Of a stretch of DNA of 38,349 bases, positions 26,192 to 34,345 are shown one piece after another (position 1 is the stretch's first letter; every line of letters starts with the position of its first letter). Location of the stretch: NCBI GenBank assembly GCA_947474225.1, contig CANJHS010000028.1:1-38349 (forward strand), read 5' to 3'. The position numbers were made by a program, and so were the translations under genes. The notes beneath the pieces are model-generated. The model saw nothing but the letters and a program-made list of their open reading frames with translations, did not search any database and was not told the DNA's origin. The stretch comes from Roseiflexaceae bacterium. Lineage in GTDB: Bacteria; Chloroflexota; Chloroflexia; Chloroflexales; Roseiflexaceae.

Positions 26192-28147
26192 TTATGCCTC
26201 CGGGGTTTGATTACGGCGACGCGGCTTGGCTGGCGGGGTAGGAGTGGCAGCGATGAGTGGGGCAGGTGCTTGCGAGACTGGTGCCGGGCGCTGATTCCCA
26301 CGACCAATGGGTTTCTTCGTATCAGTGGCTGTTTTGCGGTCAGTCGGTTGCGTGCTTTCACTGGATTTGACCGTAACGACCGGAGCAATGGGAGTTGCCA
26401 CAGTCGGAGCTACTTTCGGTTTGGCAACACGGCGTTTTTGATCAGCAGGAGGCATGAACTCAGCTGACACTGCAGGAGTAATCGGCTGGGCTGGTTTGCT
26501 GCGACGACGACCGTTTTGTATTTGTGTCGCTGTCGGCAGCGCAAGCTCGTCTTCGACCTGATCGTGCGGTGTCGGAATCATCTGCGGAGCGACGGTTCTG
26601 CGTGGAGCAGAAACGTCTGTCGACGAATTCGAGACGTCACTGTCGAGCAGGGGCGTACCGTTCGTCACCGGTGCTGTTCCAGCGATGCGGTAGCTGACCC
26701 GATTGCCACGACCGATGCGTTGTAGTTCACCCGCGTTGATAGAAAGTTTAACCAATGAGCGTAAATCTTCGTTGGTACGGGCGATAGTCCCGTCGCCGCC
26801 ACGATTCCGAGAGCCGCGCAGCGTGTCATAAATTTGCTGGAACGACATGGGGCGTTCGCTCGCTGCGACGATGTCGCGGACGCTCCGGCGCTCCTCGTCA
26901 CTAAAGGGAGTTGCCAGCAGCGTTGATTCGCCATTCGCTTCTTCGTCGCCGCTGTCGCGTGTGTTGACAGGCTCGGTACGCATGGGAGCCACAAGCGGAG
27001 CCGTGGGGATGGATAATTCGTTTTCGGTGGCAGTGAGTACCGATTTGCTTTGCGCTGCGTCCCCTTGAGTTCCCGTTACGCGCTCTGGACCACGGTCTCC
27101 ACGGCGGCGGCGGCGACGTGATTTGTCAGCGCTTGACGCATTGGTGCCGTTCGATGCGCTGATACGCTCTGGGGCAAGCACTGTCGCGCTGGTTGCATCG
27201 TCGTCACGACGATCGGACCCTGCTTCTCCATTGGTGAACTGAGACAAGGCTTTGGTATCTTCACCCGGCAAAAAGACTTCATTGACGACCCCTTCGGTCG
27301 AGATGATGATTTTGCCACGACGCGCAGCCTCGGTGATAAAGTCTTTAAATTTGTCAATTGCACGGCCGTTGCCATCCCGGAGCGCAGACTCACGGAACTT
27401 GCCATTCGAAAGTTCACGCATCAGTGTCTTGAGCGAACCAATACCGGTCACCATCCGCCGGGCACGTGCCTCCAGGACGACTTTGATGAGCAACTCGAAA
27501 GCCTCATCCTCGGTGAGTGCGGTCGATTCTTTGCGCTCAGCTCTGGCACGTGGGACGGTGATTCGTTCTCGTTCGAGGTTGGGGCGTTCGAAATCGTCGG
27601 CATCGAGGGCGCGACGGGCTTCAGTTTTGGGGGCGGTGGCTTCGGCTTTGCCGACAAGCTGTTCATAAAAGATGAACTCATCGGCACTCTGGGCCAAATG
27701 CGACGAAGCAGCACCACCGACGCCGATGATGATGACGTCTTTGCCTTGTTGACGAATGCTGTTGACAAGTGGGATGAAGTCACGGTCGCCGGTAATCAAC
27801 ACAAAGGTCGATAAGCCGGGCATTGTAAAGAGCGTGCGCATAGCATCGATACAAAGATTCATATCGACGGAATTTTTGATGGGGCCGCCGGTCCGACCTG
27901 CGCCTTTGTCGTAATAATAGGTAGGCACATACATCGGTTCGATGTTGTTGGCATACAGTGCAGAGGTAATGCGCGGATAGCGATACCAGTCGGCATATGC
28001 ACGCGACAAAATCACCCGACCGAGTTCGTTACAGTGGTCCATGATGATTTCGAAATTGGGATTTGCATCGAGTTTGTCGCGGACCGAAACATAAATGTTT
28101 TCGAAGTCGATAAATACCGCGACGTCACGACGTATTTGCTCTGCCAT
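26192..28147 (-). CDS. NYN (LabA-like) RNase domain protein with OST-HTH and disordered tail
   Basis: This is a 651-residue protein. An N-terminal NYN/PIN-like ribonuclease domain (about 1-170) has acidic residues in FIDFENI (D14, E16, N17), KNSVDMNLCIDAM and VLITGDRDFIPLV. It is followed by an OST-HTH/LOTUS-type helical domain (about 210-285, ELLIKVVLEARARRM...GKIIIS), a basic low-complexity stretch (KSRRRRRRG near 345), a second winged-helix-like segment (about 410-490, DIVAASERPMSFQQIYDTL) and a 150-residue Pro/Ala/Lys/Thr-rich tail. This architecture indicates RNA binding or cleavage, reminiscent of RNase-linked LOTUS proteins. The ATG at 28147 follows GAGGAGCT. It heads the operon with trpF and has a long leader. 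Confidence 0.85.
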   Translation of the reverse strand: MAEQIRRDVAVFIDFENIYVSVRDKLDANPNFEIIMDHCNELGRVILSRAYADWYRYPRITSALYANNIEPMYVPTYYYDKGAGRTGGPIKNSVDMNLCIDAMRTLFTMPGLSTFVLITGDRDFIPLVNSIRQQGKDVIIIGVGGAASSHLAQSADEFIFYEQLVGKAEATAPKTEARRALDADDFERPNLERERITVPRARAERKESTALTEDEAFELLIKVVLEARARRMVTGIGSLKTLMRELSNGKFRESALRDGNGRAIDKFKDFITEAARRGKIIISTEGVVNEVFLPGEDTKALSQFTNGEAGSDRRDDDATSATVLAPERISASNGTNASSADKSRRRRRRGDRGPERVTGTQGDAAQSKSVLTATENELSIPTAPLVAPMRTEPVNTRDSGDEEANGESTLLATPFSDEERRSVRDIVAASERPMSFQQIYDTLRGSRNRGGDGTIARTNEDLRSLVKLSINAGELQRIGRGNRVSYRIAGTAPVTNGTPLLDSDVSNSSTDVSAPRRTVAPQMIPTPHDQVEDELALPTATQIQNGRRRSKPAQPITPAVSAEFMPPADQKRRVAKPKVAPTVATPIAPVVTVKSSESTQPTDRKTATDTKKPIGRGNQRPAPVSQAPAPLIAATPTPPAKPRRRNQTPEA

Positions 28148-28421
28148 AGTGGTGTGAGCTCCTCAGTAGAGCACACAGACGCCCAAAAAGAACTGGATGT
28201 GGACGGACAAGCGCGTTCCCGGGGGCGTAGTCTGCATGGGCGACACGATGTGTGCAACAGTCTACGGCAGCAAAAACCACAGGCGCGTGTACGTATATGA
28301 GGGTGGTGGACAGTACACATGCTGTACCGTATCGGCCACACCATCCACGAGCGTTTTGGCACAATGTGTGCGAAAAAATCGTCAACAATACAAATCGTTG
28401 AATAACGGCAGTATACCACCG
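28148..28421 (-). promoter_or_regulatory. Extended -10 promoter and ~250-nt leader of the NYN-trpF operon
   Basis: On the minus strand TGGTATACT (28421 to 28413) is a TGn-extended -10 box just beyond the end of yidD. Transcription from it would leave a leader of about 255 nt before the NYN ATG at 28147. The leader has no credible ORF, several U-runs (near 28372-28377 and 28270-28275), and arms that can pair: CAGACGCCC (28187-28195) with GGGCGTAGTCTG (28224-28235), imperfectly. No known riboswitch is recognised. A promoter closer to the start is not excluded. Confidence 0.45.
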
Positions 28422-28438
28422 ATTGCATGAGCAACGCG

Positions 28439-28648
28439 TTAGGGGAGCGGGTCAGAGCCTCCTGCAGAGAATGGATGACAGCGCATCAAGCGCTCGGTAC
28501 CCATCGCAACACCGCGAATCACGCCATATTGGGCGATAGCTTGATAGGTGTACTCAGAACACGTCGGCGTGTAGATACAACTCGGGGGCTTGAGGGGTGA
28601 GATGTTCTTTTGATAAAAGCGCACCATGGCTAATGCAATTGACCGCAT
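28439..28648 (-). CDS. yidD: Membrane protein insertion efficiency factor YidD
   Basis: This 69-residue protein carries the YidD pattern: [10 protein letters not shown] at the start, the Cys motif [16 protein letters not shown], and [17 protein letters not shown] at the end. YidD is a small amphipathic inner-membrane-associated protein that aids YidC-dependent insertion. It normally lies with rpmH, rnpA and yidC; here it is instead 3 nt downstream of moaB. The ATG at 28648 has no strong ribosome binding site, so it probably depends on moaB translation. Confidence 0.93.
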   Translation of the reverse strand: MRSIALAMVRFYQKNISPLKPPSCIYTPTCSEYTYQAIAQYGVIRGVAMGTERLMRCHPFSAGGSDPLP

Positions 28649-28651
28649 GGA

Positions 28652-29185
28652 TTAGCCTTTCTGTGGGGCCGAACCGTGCCGCAGTGTCTCCCACACTAAG
28701 TGGCGCAACTCGGGCACGATGAGTTTGGTCAGCGCAAGCTCGACTGCGTTGGGTGAGCCTGGCAGACAGAATACGAGCGTCGTCCCCCATGTTCCTGCAA
28801 TTGCGCGGGACAACATGGCAGCTGCGCCTACCTGCTCGTATGAAAGCATACGAAAGATTTCACCGAACCCCGGCAACACCCGCGTCAATTGCGGTTCTAT
28901 GGCGTCGATTGTTGTATCGCGGCGCGAAATGCCAGTGCCACCCGTGGTGATGACCACGCGCACGCCGGCGAGAATCCACGCTTCTATCGTCGTGATAACT
29001 TCAGTGGGTTCGTCACGCACAATGCTGTAGCCCTCGACCTGATGACCAGCGTCTTGGAGGGATTGCACCGCGAGTTGTCCGCCACGATCATCTGCGAAGG
29101 TACGGGTGTCACTGATGCTAAGGACGGCGCAGCGGATGGCATCTATCTGGCGTTCGGCGTATGTCCGATGATCAATATGACTCAT
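28652..29185 (-). CDS. moaB: MoaB/Mog-type molybdenum cofactor protein
   Basis: This 177-residue protein is of the MoaB/Mog family, which adenylylates molybdopterin (MogA activity) before molybdenum insertion. The signature VVITTGGTGISRRD is at about residues 76-89 and LPGSPNAVELAL at about 144-155. The start ATG (29185) follows GAGGAG. It is followed at 3 nt by yidD. No other molybdenum cofactor gene is in the window. MoaB and MogA cannot be separated by eye. Confidence 0.88.
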   Translation of the reverse strand: MSHIDHRTYAERQIDAIRCAVLSISDTRTFADDRGGQLAVQSLQDAGHQVEGYSIVRDEPTEVITTIEAWILAGVRVVITTGGTGISRRDTTIDAIEPQLTRVLPGFGEIFRMLSYEQVGAAAMLSRAIAGTWGTTLVFCLPGSPNAVELALTKLIVPELRHLVWETLRHGSAPQKG

Positions 29186-29281
29186 GGAGGCTCCTCAGGC
29201 TGGAACACGGGTATCGTGTTTGCATTATAGCGCCTCGGCTGTCAATATGAGTGAAGCAGAACTTCAAGGGTTCGTGTACAT

Positions 29282-29309
29282 TTGACAAAATCTCTGCTTT
29301 CGCGATAAT
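29282..29309 (+). promoter_or_regulatory. tgt promoter
   Basis: TTGACA (29282-29287) and GATAAT (29304-29309) with a 16-nt spacer. The tgt ATG is 22 nt after the -10 box, so the 5' leader is only about 15 nt and leaves no room for a preQ1 riboswitch. Confidence 0.7.
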
Positions 29310-29331
29310 AACGCAATCACACGGAGGCTAC

Positions 29332-30546
29332 ATGCCGCTAGAATTTACGATACAGGCACGCGATTCAGCGTCACGTGCACGCGCTGGGGTCATACAGACC
29401 GCACACGGGCCAATCGAGACACCGGTCTTTATGCCGGTGGGCACGAAGGGCACGGTCAAATCGTTGTCCCCTGATGAGGTCAAGGCACACGGCGCGCATA
29501 TAATTTTGGGCAACACCTATCATCTCTACCTCCAGCCCGGGCATGAATTAATCGCCCGACATGGAGGGTTACATCAATTCATGCAATGGCACGGACCAAT
29601 TTTGACCGATAGTGGCGGGTTTCAAGTCTTTAGTCTGAAGTACGGCGGTATTGCGGACGAGGTCAAAGGCCGTGGGTCCCATACCCCCAAACCAGGCATG
29701 GTGAAAGTAACGGACGACGCAGTCATCTTTAAATCGACCATCGATGGGTCGAAACACATATTCACGCCCGAGCGCAGTATCGAAATCCAGAAGGGCATTG
29801 GCGCAGATATCATCTTGTGCTTCGACGAGCTGCCACCATTCAGAGCAGGTTATGACTATACGCGCCAATCACTCATCCGTACCCATCGCTGGGAAGAGCG
29901 CTGTCTGACCTACCACCAAGAGACATTGGCAGGTCTGCACGATATCCCGATGCCCAATCGTGACCAATCATTGTTTGGCATCGTCCACGGCGGGGTCTTC
30001 CCCGATTTGCGCAAAGCCAGTGCCGAATACATCGGTGGGCTGGACTTTGATGGTCTGTGCATCGGCGGGTCGCTGGGCGCCAACAAATCGCAAATATACG
30101 ACGTGGTAGACATGACGGTCCCGCACATGCCAGACAGCAAACCACGGCATTTGTTGGGGATTGGTGATGTTGATGATCTATTCGAAGGTGTCGCACGCGG
30201 GATTGATATGTTCGACTGCGTTAGCCCAACGCGACTGGGGCGGCACGGAGCAGCGTTGATTCGCGACGCTTCGAAAAACTTCCGCCTCAATGTCAACAAT
30301 GCAAGCTGTCGCGACAGCGATGAGCCACTGGATCGCTGGTGCACCTGTACGGTGTGTCAGACGTATTCACGTGCGTACATTCACCACTTGTTCCGTGCCA
30401 AAGAATTGCTCGGTATTCGGTTGGTGAGCCTCCACAATGTTGCTTTCTTGTTGCACCTGATGCGTGAGGTGCGGCAGAGCATTATAGAAGATACGTTTGC
30501 GCAGGTGCGTGCATCATGGCTGGATGGCGCGCGGCGCTCCGAGTAG
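29332..30546 (+). CDS. tgt: tRNA-guanine transglycosylase, atypical substrate pocket
   Basis: This 404-residue TIM-barrel enzyme exchanges G34 of GUN-anticodon tRNAs for a queuosine precursor base. Catalytic residues are present: D93 (TDSGGF), nucleophile D295 (MFDCVSPTR), and zinc ligands C337, C339, C342 and H368. The base pocket is unusual. Z. mobilis Cys158 corresponds to L167 (FDELPP), the GGLAVGE loop is GGSLGAN (245-251) with Gly where Val233 sits and one residue fewer, and the recognition Gln of the GIxQG motif is His (H219, GIVHGG). The first two changes go the same way as eukaryotic queuine-using enzymes (Val and Gly). The ATG at 29332 follows CGGAGG. An ECF importer starts 18 nt downstream. 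No queA, queG or preQ1 synthesis gene is in view. Direct queuine use is inference. Confidence 0.93.
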   Translation: MPLEFTIQARDSASRARAGVIQTAHGPIETPVFMPVGTKGTVKSLSPDEVKAHGAHIILGNTYHLYLQPGHELIARHGGLHQFMQWHGPILTDSGGFQVFSLKYGGIADEVKGRGSHTPKPGMVKVTDDAVIFKSTIDGSKHIFTPERSIEIQKGIGADIILCFDELPPFRAGYDYTRQSLIRTHRWEERCLTYHQETLAGLHDIPMPNRDQSLFGIVHGGVFPDLRKASAEYIGGLDFDGLCIGGSLGANKSQIYDVVDMTVPHMPDSKPRHLLGIGDVDDLFEGVARGIDMFDCVSPTRLGRHGAALIRDASKNFRLNVNNASCRDSDEPLDRWCTCTVCQTYSRAYIHHLFRAKELLGIRLVSLHNVAFLLHLMREVRQSIIEDTFAQVRASWLDGARRSE

Positions 30547-30564
30547 CGCTGTATGAGGAGTAGT

Positions 30565-31356
30565 ATGAACCAGATTCGGAAAACGTTCGCCAATCCGGTG
30601 AACATCGTGTTGATGGCATTGGCCATCGGCATCAACATCGCAGTCGGTCAGCTCGTCACCATCCTCAAGTTGCCCATTTATTTGGACTCCATTGGGACCG
30701 TGTTGGTAGGTGCGCTCCTTGGTCCGATCGCAGGGTTTGTGACAGGAATTCTGGGCACGGTCATCTGGGCGTTAACCCTCAATCCTGGTGCGCTGCCCTA
30801 CGCCATTGTCGCTGGCGTCATTGGACTGATGGCTGGTGTGTTTGGTCGCAGAGGCTTGTTCACGAGCAGTTCCCCTTCTTGGATTGGAGCAATTGTTGGA
30901 GCGGTGTTTTTCATGGCCGTTTCAGTATTCGTCCTGACGCTGTATTCATTTACCGGTGATATATGGTCGATAGCAGACAAAAATGGAGCTCCCATCAGTA
31001 TCGGTTCGTTGTTTGCCGGTAACCAGATTCTGTTCGCCGTGGTGACGATTGTCGGTGGTGTGTTAGGGTTTGTACTTATCAAAAACGGCGGCTATATTGG
31101 TTTGGCGGGCATCGCCACCGGTATCGTCGCAGCAGCGGTGTCTGCGCCCATATCGGCATATACGTCGGGTGGGTTGACCGGCGCAGGGACTGACGTCTTG
31201 GTTGCCGGATTCTTAGCAGCTGGTCAGTCGGTGTTAGTGTCGACCTTGGGCCAAGGCATTATCTCAGACCCATTTGATAAGTTGGCTTCGTTCATGATGG
31301 TATGGGCGATTATCAACCTCCTGCCACTGCGCGTACGCGATCGATTCGAGCAATAG
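30565..31356 (+). CDS. ECF transporter substrate-binding (S) component
   Basis: This 263-residue integral membrane protein has about six hydrophobic segments. The N-terminal part (NIVLMALAIGINIAVGQ, LPIYLDSIGTVLVGALLGP) is typical of ECF S components, whose first helices hold the AxxxA-like contacts to EcfT. S components bind the vitamin or base. The substrate cannot be read off directly. Position 18 nt after tgt suggests a queuosine precursor, as for the QueT/QrtT families; nucleosides or thiamine precursors are alternatives. The ATG at 30565 follows GAGGAG; the frame's earlier ATG lacks a site. Followed by a hairpin and then ecfT. Confidence 0.82.
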   Translation: MNQIRKTFANPVNIVLMALAIGINIAVGQLVTILKLPIYLDSIGTVLVGALLGPIAGFVTGILGTVIWALTLNPGALPYAIVAGVIGLMAGVFGRRGLFTSSSPSWIGAIVGAVFFMAVSVFVLTLYSFTGDIWSIADKNGAPISIGSLFAGNQILFAVVTIVGGVLGFVLIKNGGYIGLAGIATGIVAAAVSAPISAYTSGGLTGAGTDVLVAGFLAAGQSVLVSTLGQGIISDPFDKLASFMMVWAIINLLPLRVRDRFEQ

Positions 31357-31368
31357 TCCCACGGTTCA

Positions 31369-31405
31369 GACGCCCACGGGGATTTCCCTGTGGGCGTCTT
31401 GTATT
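31369..31405 (+). terminator. Hairpin/attenuator between S component and ecfT
   Basis: GACGCCCACGGGG (31369-31381) pairs with CCCTGTGGGCGTC (31386-31398), with one G-U pair and an ATTT loop, followed by TTGTATT. It lies inside the tgt-S-T-A gene run. It could partly terminate transcription, so that tgt and the S gene are made in excess of ecfT/ecfA, or it could stabilise the upstream message. Confidence 0.65.
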
Positions 31406-31419
31406 GCAGGAGAGTGGAT

Positions 31420-32172
31420 ATGCCTAGTCGCTATGATCGTCTGCATCCGTTGACCAAACTGACATGGGCGGTTGTGCTCATCGCCGCGGCATATATCAGC
31501 CCTACGCTCTGGGTGAGTGTCCCCGTCTGTCTCGCCTCATTACTCACAACTGCTGCGTCGGCGCGGCGAGTAACCATCGCCAGAGTCTACCCGCTTTTTT
31601 TTGTGCCGATTACCGTGTCGTTATTGCTGATTCGTGGCGTATTGGTACCAGACGTGCTGACCCATCCATTGCTCATTGCTGGCTATCCACTCAGCTCCGA
31701 CGCGCTGGCAGGTGCGGGACTGATTATTTTGCGCTATTGCACGCTCGTCGCAGCCTTGTTCACCGTCATTCAAACCACGCCCACCGCGCAGCTGATGCAG
31801 GCATTGGCAGAACGTGGATTGCCACGCAGCATCGAGTTCATCTTGTTGATGGCGCTGCAAATAATCCCCGATATGAAGCTCCGTGCTGATGCAATCCTCG
31901 AGGCCCAACAATCACGTGGGTTGGTCATTGCATCGCTGCCTAGTCGCATTCGGGCGCTGGTTCCGCTCGTCGGCCCGCTGGTAGTCGGTGCACTCGTCGA
32001 TGTCGAAGAACGTTCCATGGCACTCGAGTTGCGCGCATTTGCCGCGACCAATCGGCCGACTCGCATGGATGTTCTGGTCGACAGCACGGCGCAACATATC
32101 CTCCGCACAACATTGCTCCTCCTGTTAGTAGGCCTCTTTGCGACGAGCATTTGCATGAGGTATTGGGTATGA
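31420..32172 (+). CDS. ecfT: ECF transporter transmembrane component EcfT
   Basis: This 250-residue protein has about 5-6 transmembrane segments: HPLTKLTWAVVLIAAAYIS at the start, and the two coupling-helix motifs QQSRGL (about 165-170) and ALELRAFAA (about 202-210), which are EcfT's X-R-G/A signatures that grip the ATPases. It couples the S component to ATP hydrolysis. The ATG at 31420 follows GGAGAG. Its stop overlaps the start of the ATPase gene by 4 bases (ATGA). Confidence 0.88.
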   Translation: MPSRYDRLHPLTKLTWAVVLIAAAYISPTLWVSVPVCLASLLTTAASARRVTIARVYPLFFVPITVSLLLIRGVLVPDVLTHPLLIAGYPLSSDALAGAGLIILRYCTLVAALFTVIQTTPTAQLMQALAERGLPRSIEFILLMALQIIPDMKLRADAILEAQQSRGLVIASLPSRIRALVPLVGPLVVGALVDVEERSMALELRAFAATNRPTRMDVLVDSTAQHILRTTLLLLLVGLFATSICMRYWV

Positions 32173-33857
32173 ACACGACAATTGTCTCGTTAACTGAGTT
32201 GACCTTCACCTACCTGCGTCGTACCAGTGCTGCACTCGATGAAATCAGTCTCGACATTGCGCCAGGAACGGTAACGGCGATTATTGGGCCTGCAGGTGCC
32301 GGCAAAAGCACTCTGTGTGCGTTGCTGGCCGGTTTTATGCCGCAATTCTTCCGTGGCACAGTGTCTGGGAATGCATTAGTAGACGGTGTATCGCCGATTA
32401 CGGAGAGCGTGCAGGCACTCTTGCCGCATGTGACGGTGGTCCTCAGCCAAGCCAGCACACAAATATCCGGCGTATGTGACACCGTGGCAGCCGAAGTCGG
32501 CTTTGCACTGGCCAATATGGGTGTGCCGGTGGTTGACATCCGGACGCGTGTCGCAGAGGCATTGGCAACGATGGAGATTGGTCACCTCGCAGACCGTTCG
32601 CCGTTTCAACTCTCTGGTGGGCAACAGCAACGGATGGTCATTGCAGCGGCACTGGCATTGAACCCGCCGGTTTTGGTGTTTGATGAACCAACTGCCCAAC
32701 TCGACCCACCGACCGTGGCGGCGTTGGGTGATACGTTGCGACAATTGGCAGCGTCAGGCAAGACGATTATTGTGGCCGAGCAACATCTAGACTGGGTGGC
32801 TGCCTACGCTGATCGCGTCATCGTGCTTGAGAACGGTCGTATCCATGCAGATGGTCCCCCACACACGGTCATTGCAGATGCCGCACTCGCGTTGGGCCGC
32901 TCGTACGCATATCGATTAGCCACGTACGCCCAGTCACAGGGCATATGGCTCGGTACACACGCTGCGACGACGCACGCCGCACTTGTGGCCGGCATCGACA
33001 AAGATGCAGCGTTGGGACAGCCGACCCGCCCGTTATCGGTCGAGCGTTCACCTGCCGGGGTACTGCAGTGCACTTCGGTACAATTCGCCTACCCGAATGG
33101 CATTCCAGTGTTGAAAGACGTAGATTTGACCGTGTATCGCGGCGAACGAGTCGCACTCCTCGGTCGCAACGGCGCAGGCAAAAGCACGCTGTTGCGTCAC
33201 TTTAACGGACTCTTGCGCCCACAGAGTGGCGTAATAGCACTCAATGGCATCCCCATTGGCACACGAGCGCCGGGGATGGTTGCACAGCAGATGAGCATCG
33301 TCTTCCAGGACGTGCGCAATCAATTGTTTGCCGCTACGGTCCGTGCCGAGGTCGCCTATGGGCCATCGTTGCTGCAGGTGTCCAAGGCTGAACAGGAACG
33401 ACGCGTAACGACCGCTTTGGCAATCTGTGGATTAACCAGTGATGCCGACACACACCCGTACGACTTACCGGTGGCACGGCGGCGGCTCGTTGCGACTGCT
33501 GCAATCATGGCGCTCGAGAGCGATATTATTGCACTCGACGAACCGACCGCTGGACTCGACAGCATCAGTATCGATACGCTTACCCAGGCGATGGATGCAG
33601 CGACGCGAGCAGGGCGAGCAATTCTGTTGGTGACCCACGATTTGAACTTCTGCGCAACCCACACCGACCGTGTCGTGTTGTTGGCAGAAGGGCGTATCGT
33701 GCTCGACGCACCGTGGTCTGCACTCAATGACGCACAGATTGCCATGCTCGATGCCGAGGTGGGCTTGCCGTTAGGTTTCGACGTCGCACAGGCGTGTGGT
33801 ATTGCTGCTGGCAGTGCGTTGCACTCCTGTGTGACTGCACCTGCTGCTCTTCGTTAA
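32169..33857 (+). CDS. ecfA: ECF transporter double ATPase (two fused ABC domains)
   Basis: This 562-residue protein fuses two ABC ATPase domains. The first (about 1-250) has Walker A GPAGAGKST, signature LSGGQQQR and Walker B VLVFDEPTAQLD. The second (about 300-530) has Walker A GRNGAGKST and Walker B IIALDEPTAGLD, but its signature is degenerate: YDLPVARRRLV stands where LSGGQ belongs. A dimer-like pair would then have one normal and one impaired composite site, as in other asymmetric ABC pairs. It overlaps ecfT by 4 bases. Its stop shares the bases TTAA with the stop of the convergent thioesterase gene. It powers the importer encoded by the previous two genes. Confidence 0.9.
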   Translation: MNTTIVSLTELTFTYLRRTSAALDEISLDIAPGTVTAIIGPAGAGKSTLCALLAGFMPQFFRGTVSGNALVDGVSPITESVQALLPHVTVVLSQASTQISGVCDTVAAEVGFALANMGVPVVDIRTRVAEALATMEIGHLADRSPFQLSGGQQQRMVIAAALALNPPVLVFDEPTAQLDPPTVAALGDTLRQLAASGKTIIVAEQHLDWVAAYADRVIVLENGRIHADGPPHTVIADAALALGRSYAYRLATYAQSQGIWLGTHAATTHAALVAGIDKDAALGQPTRPLSVERSPAGVLQCTSVQFAYPNGIPVLKDVDLTVYRGERVALLGRNGAGKSTLLRHFNGLLRPQSGVIALNGIPIGTRAPGMVAQQMSIVFQDVRNQLFAATVRAEVAYGPSLLQVSKAEQERRVTTALAICGLTSDADTHPYDLPVARRRLVATAAIMALESDIIALDEPTAGLDSISIDTLTQAMDAATRAGRAILLVTHDLNFCATHTDRVVLLAEGRIVLDAPWSALNDAQIAMLDAEVGLPLGFDVAQACGIAAGSALHSCVTAPAALR

Positions 33858-34345
33858 TCTTGCCGCATCAGTAGTAAAGTGGTTGTTCCGTGCGCATAGA
33901 GCGTGCCTGCGGCGTCGAATATTTTGCCGTCGGCGGTAGCGGTGCGACTCCCGACATGCAAGGCATTCCCATGTGCACGCAGTTCGCCTTTGTCCATAGT
34001 CATCGGTTTGATAAAGTTGACTTTGATTTCGAGCGTCACATAGCCCACACCACGTGGGAGAGTCGAAATGACGGCCACAGCCATGGCGGTGTCGAGGAGC
34101 GCGCAGGCCAATCCCCCGTGCGCCATTCCCATCGGATTGAGGTGGAATTCTTGCGGTACAACGGTAAAAACCGCCTCCCCTGCAGCGGATTCTTGGCCGT
34201 GGATGTCGAGGAGTTTGAGCATGGGCGACATGGGGATGTCGCCACGGCGTACCGCTGCAACATATTCACTGCCACTGAGTGCACGGAGTTGGTCTGCGTA
34301 GAGTGATGGATTCTGCCAGGTTACCAGGCGTTGTTGTTCTGTCAT
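33854..34345 (-). CDS. PaaI-like hotdog-fold thioesterase
   Basis: This 163-residue protein has the hotdog thioesterase core: NPMGMAHGGLACALLDTAMA, with the HGG loop over the helix, then YVTLEIKVNFIKPM and ATADGKIFDAAGTLYAHGTTT. Such enzymes hydrolyse acyl-CoA thioesters (PaaI/YbdB group); substrate unknown. The ATG at 34345 is preceded by GAGGAA. The gene is divergent from the photolyase and convergent with ecfA, with the two stops interlocked at TTAA and no terminator between them. Confidence 0.88.
   Translation of the reverse strand: MTEQQRLVTWQNPSLYADQLRALSGSEYVAAVRRGDIPMSPMLKLLDIHGQESAAGEAVFTVVPQEFHLNPMGMAHGGLACALLDTAMAVAVISTLPRGVGYVTLEIKVNFIKPMTMDKGELRAHGNALHVGSRTATADGKIFDAAGTLYAHGTTTLLLMRQD

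Noticed and set aside
29186-29331. preQ1 riboswitch before tgt
   Set aside because: The promoter leaves a leader of only about 15 nt, and no H-type pseudoknot with an A-rich tail is seen.
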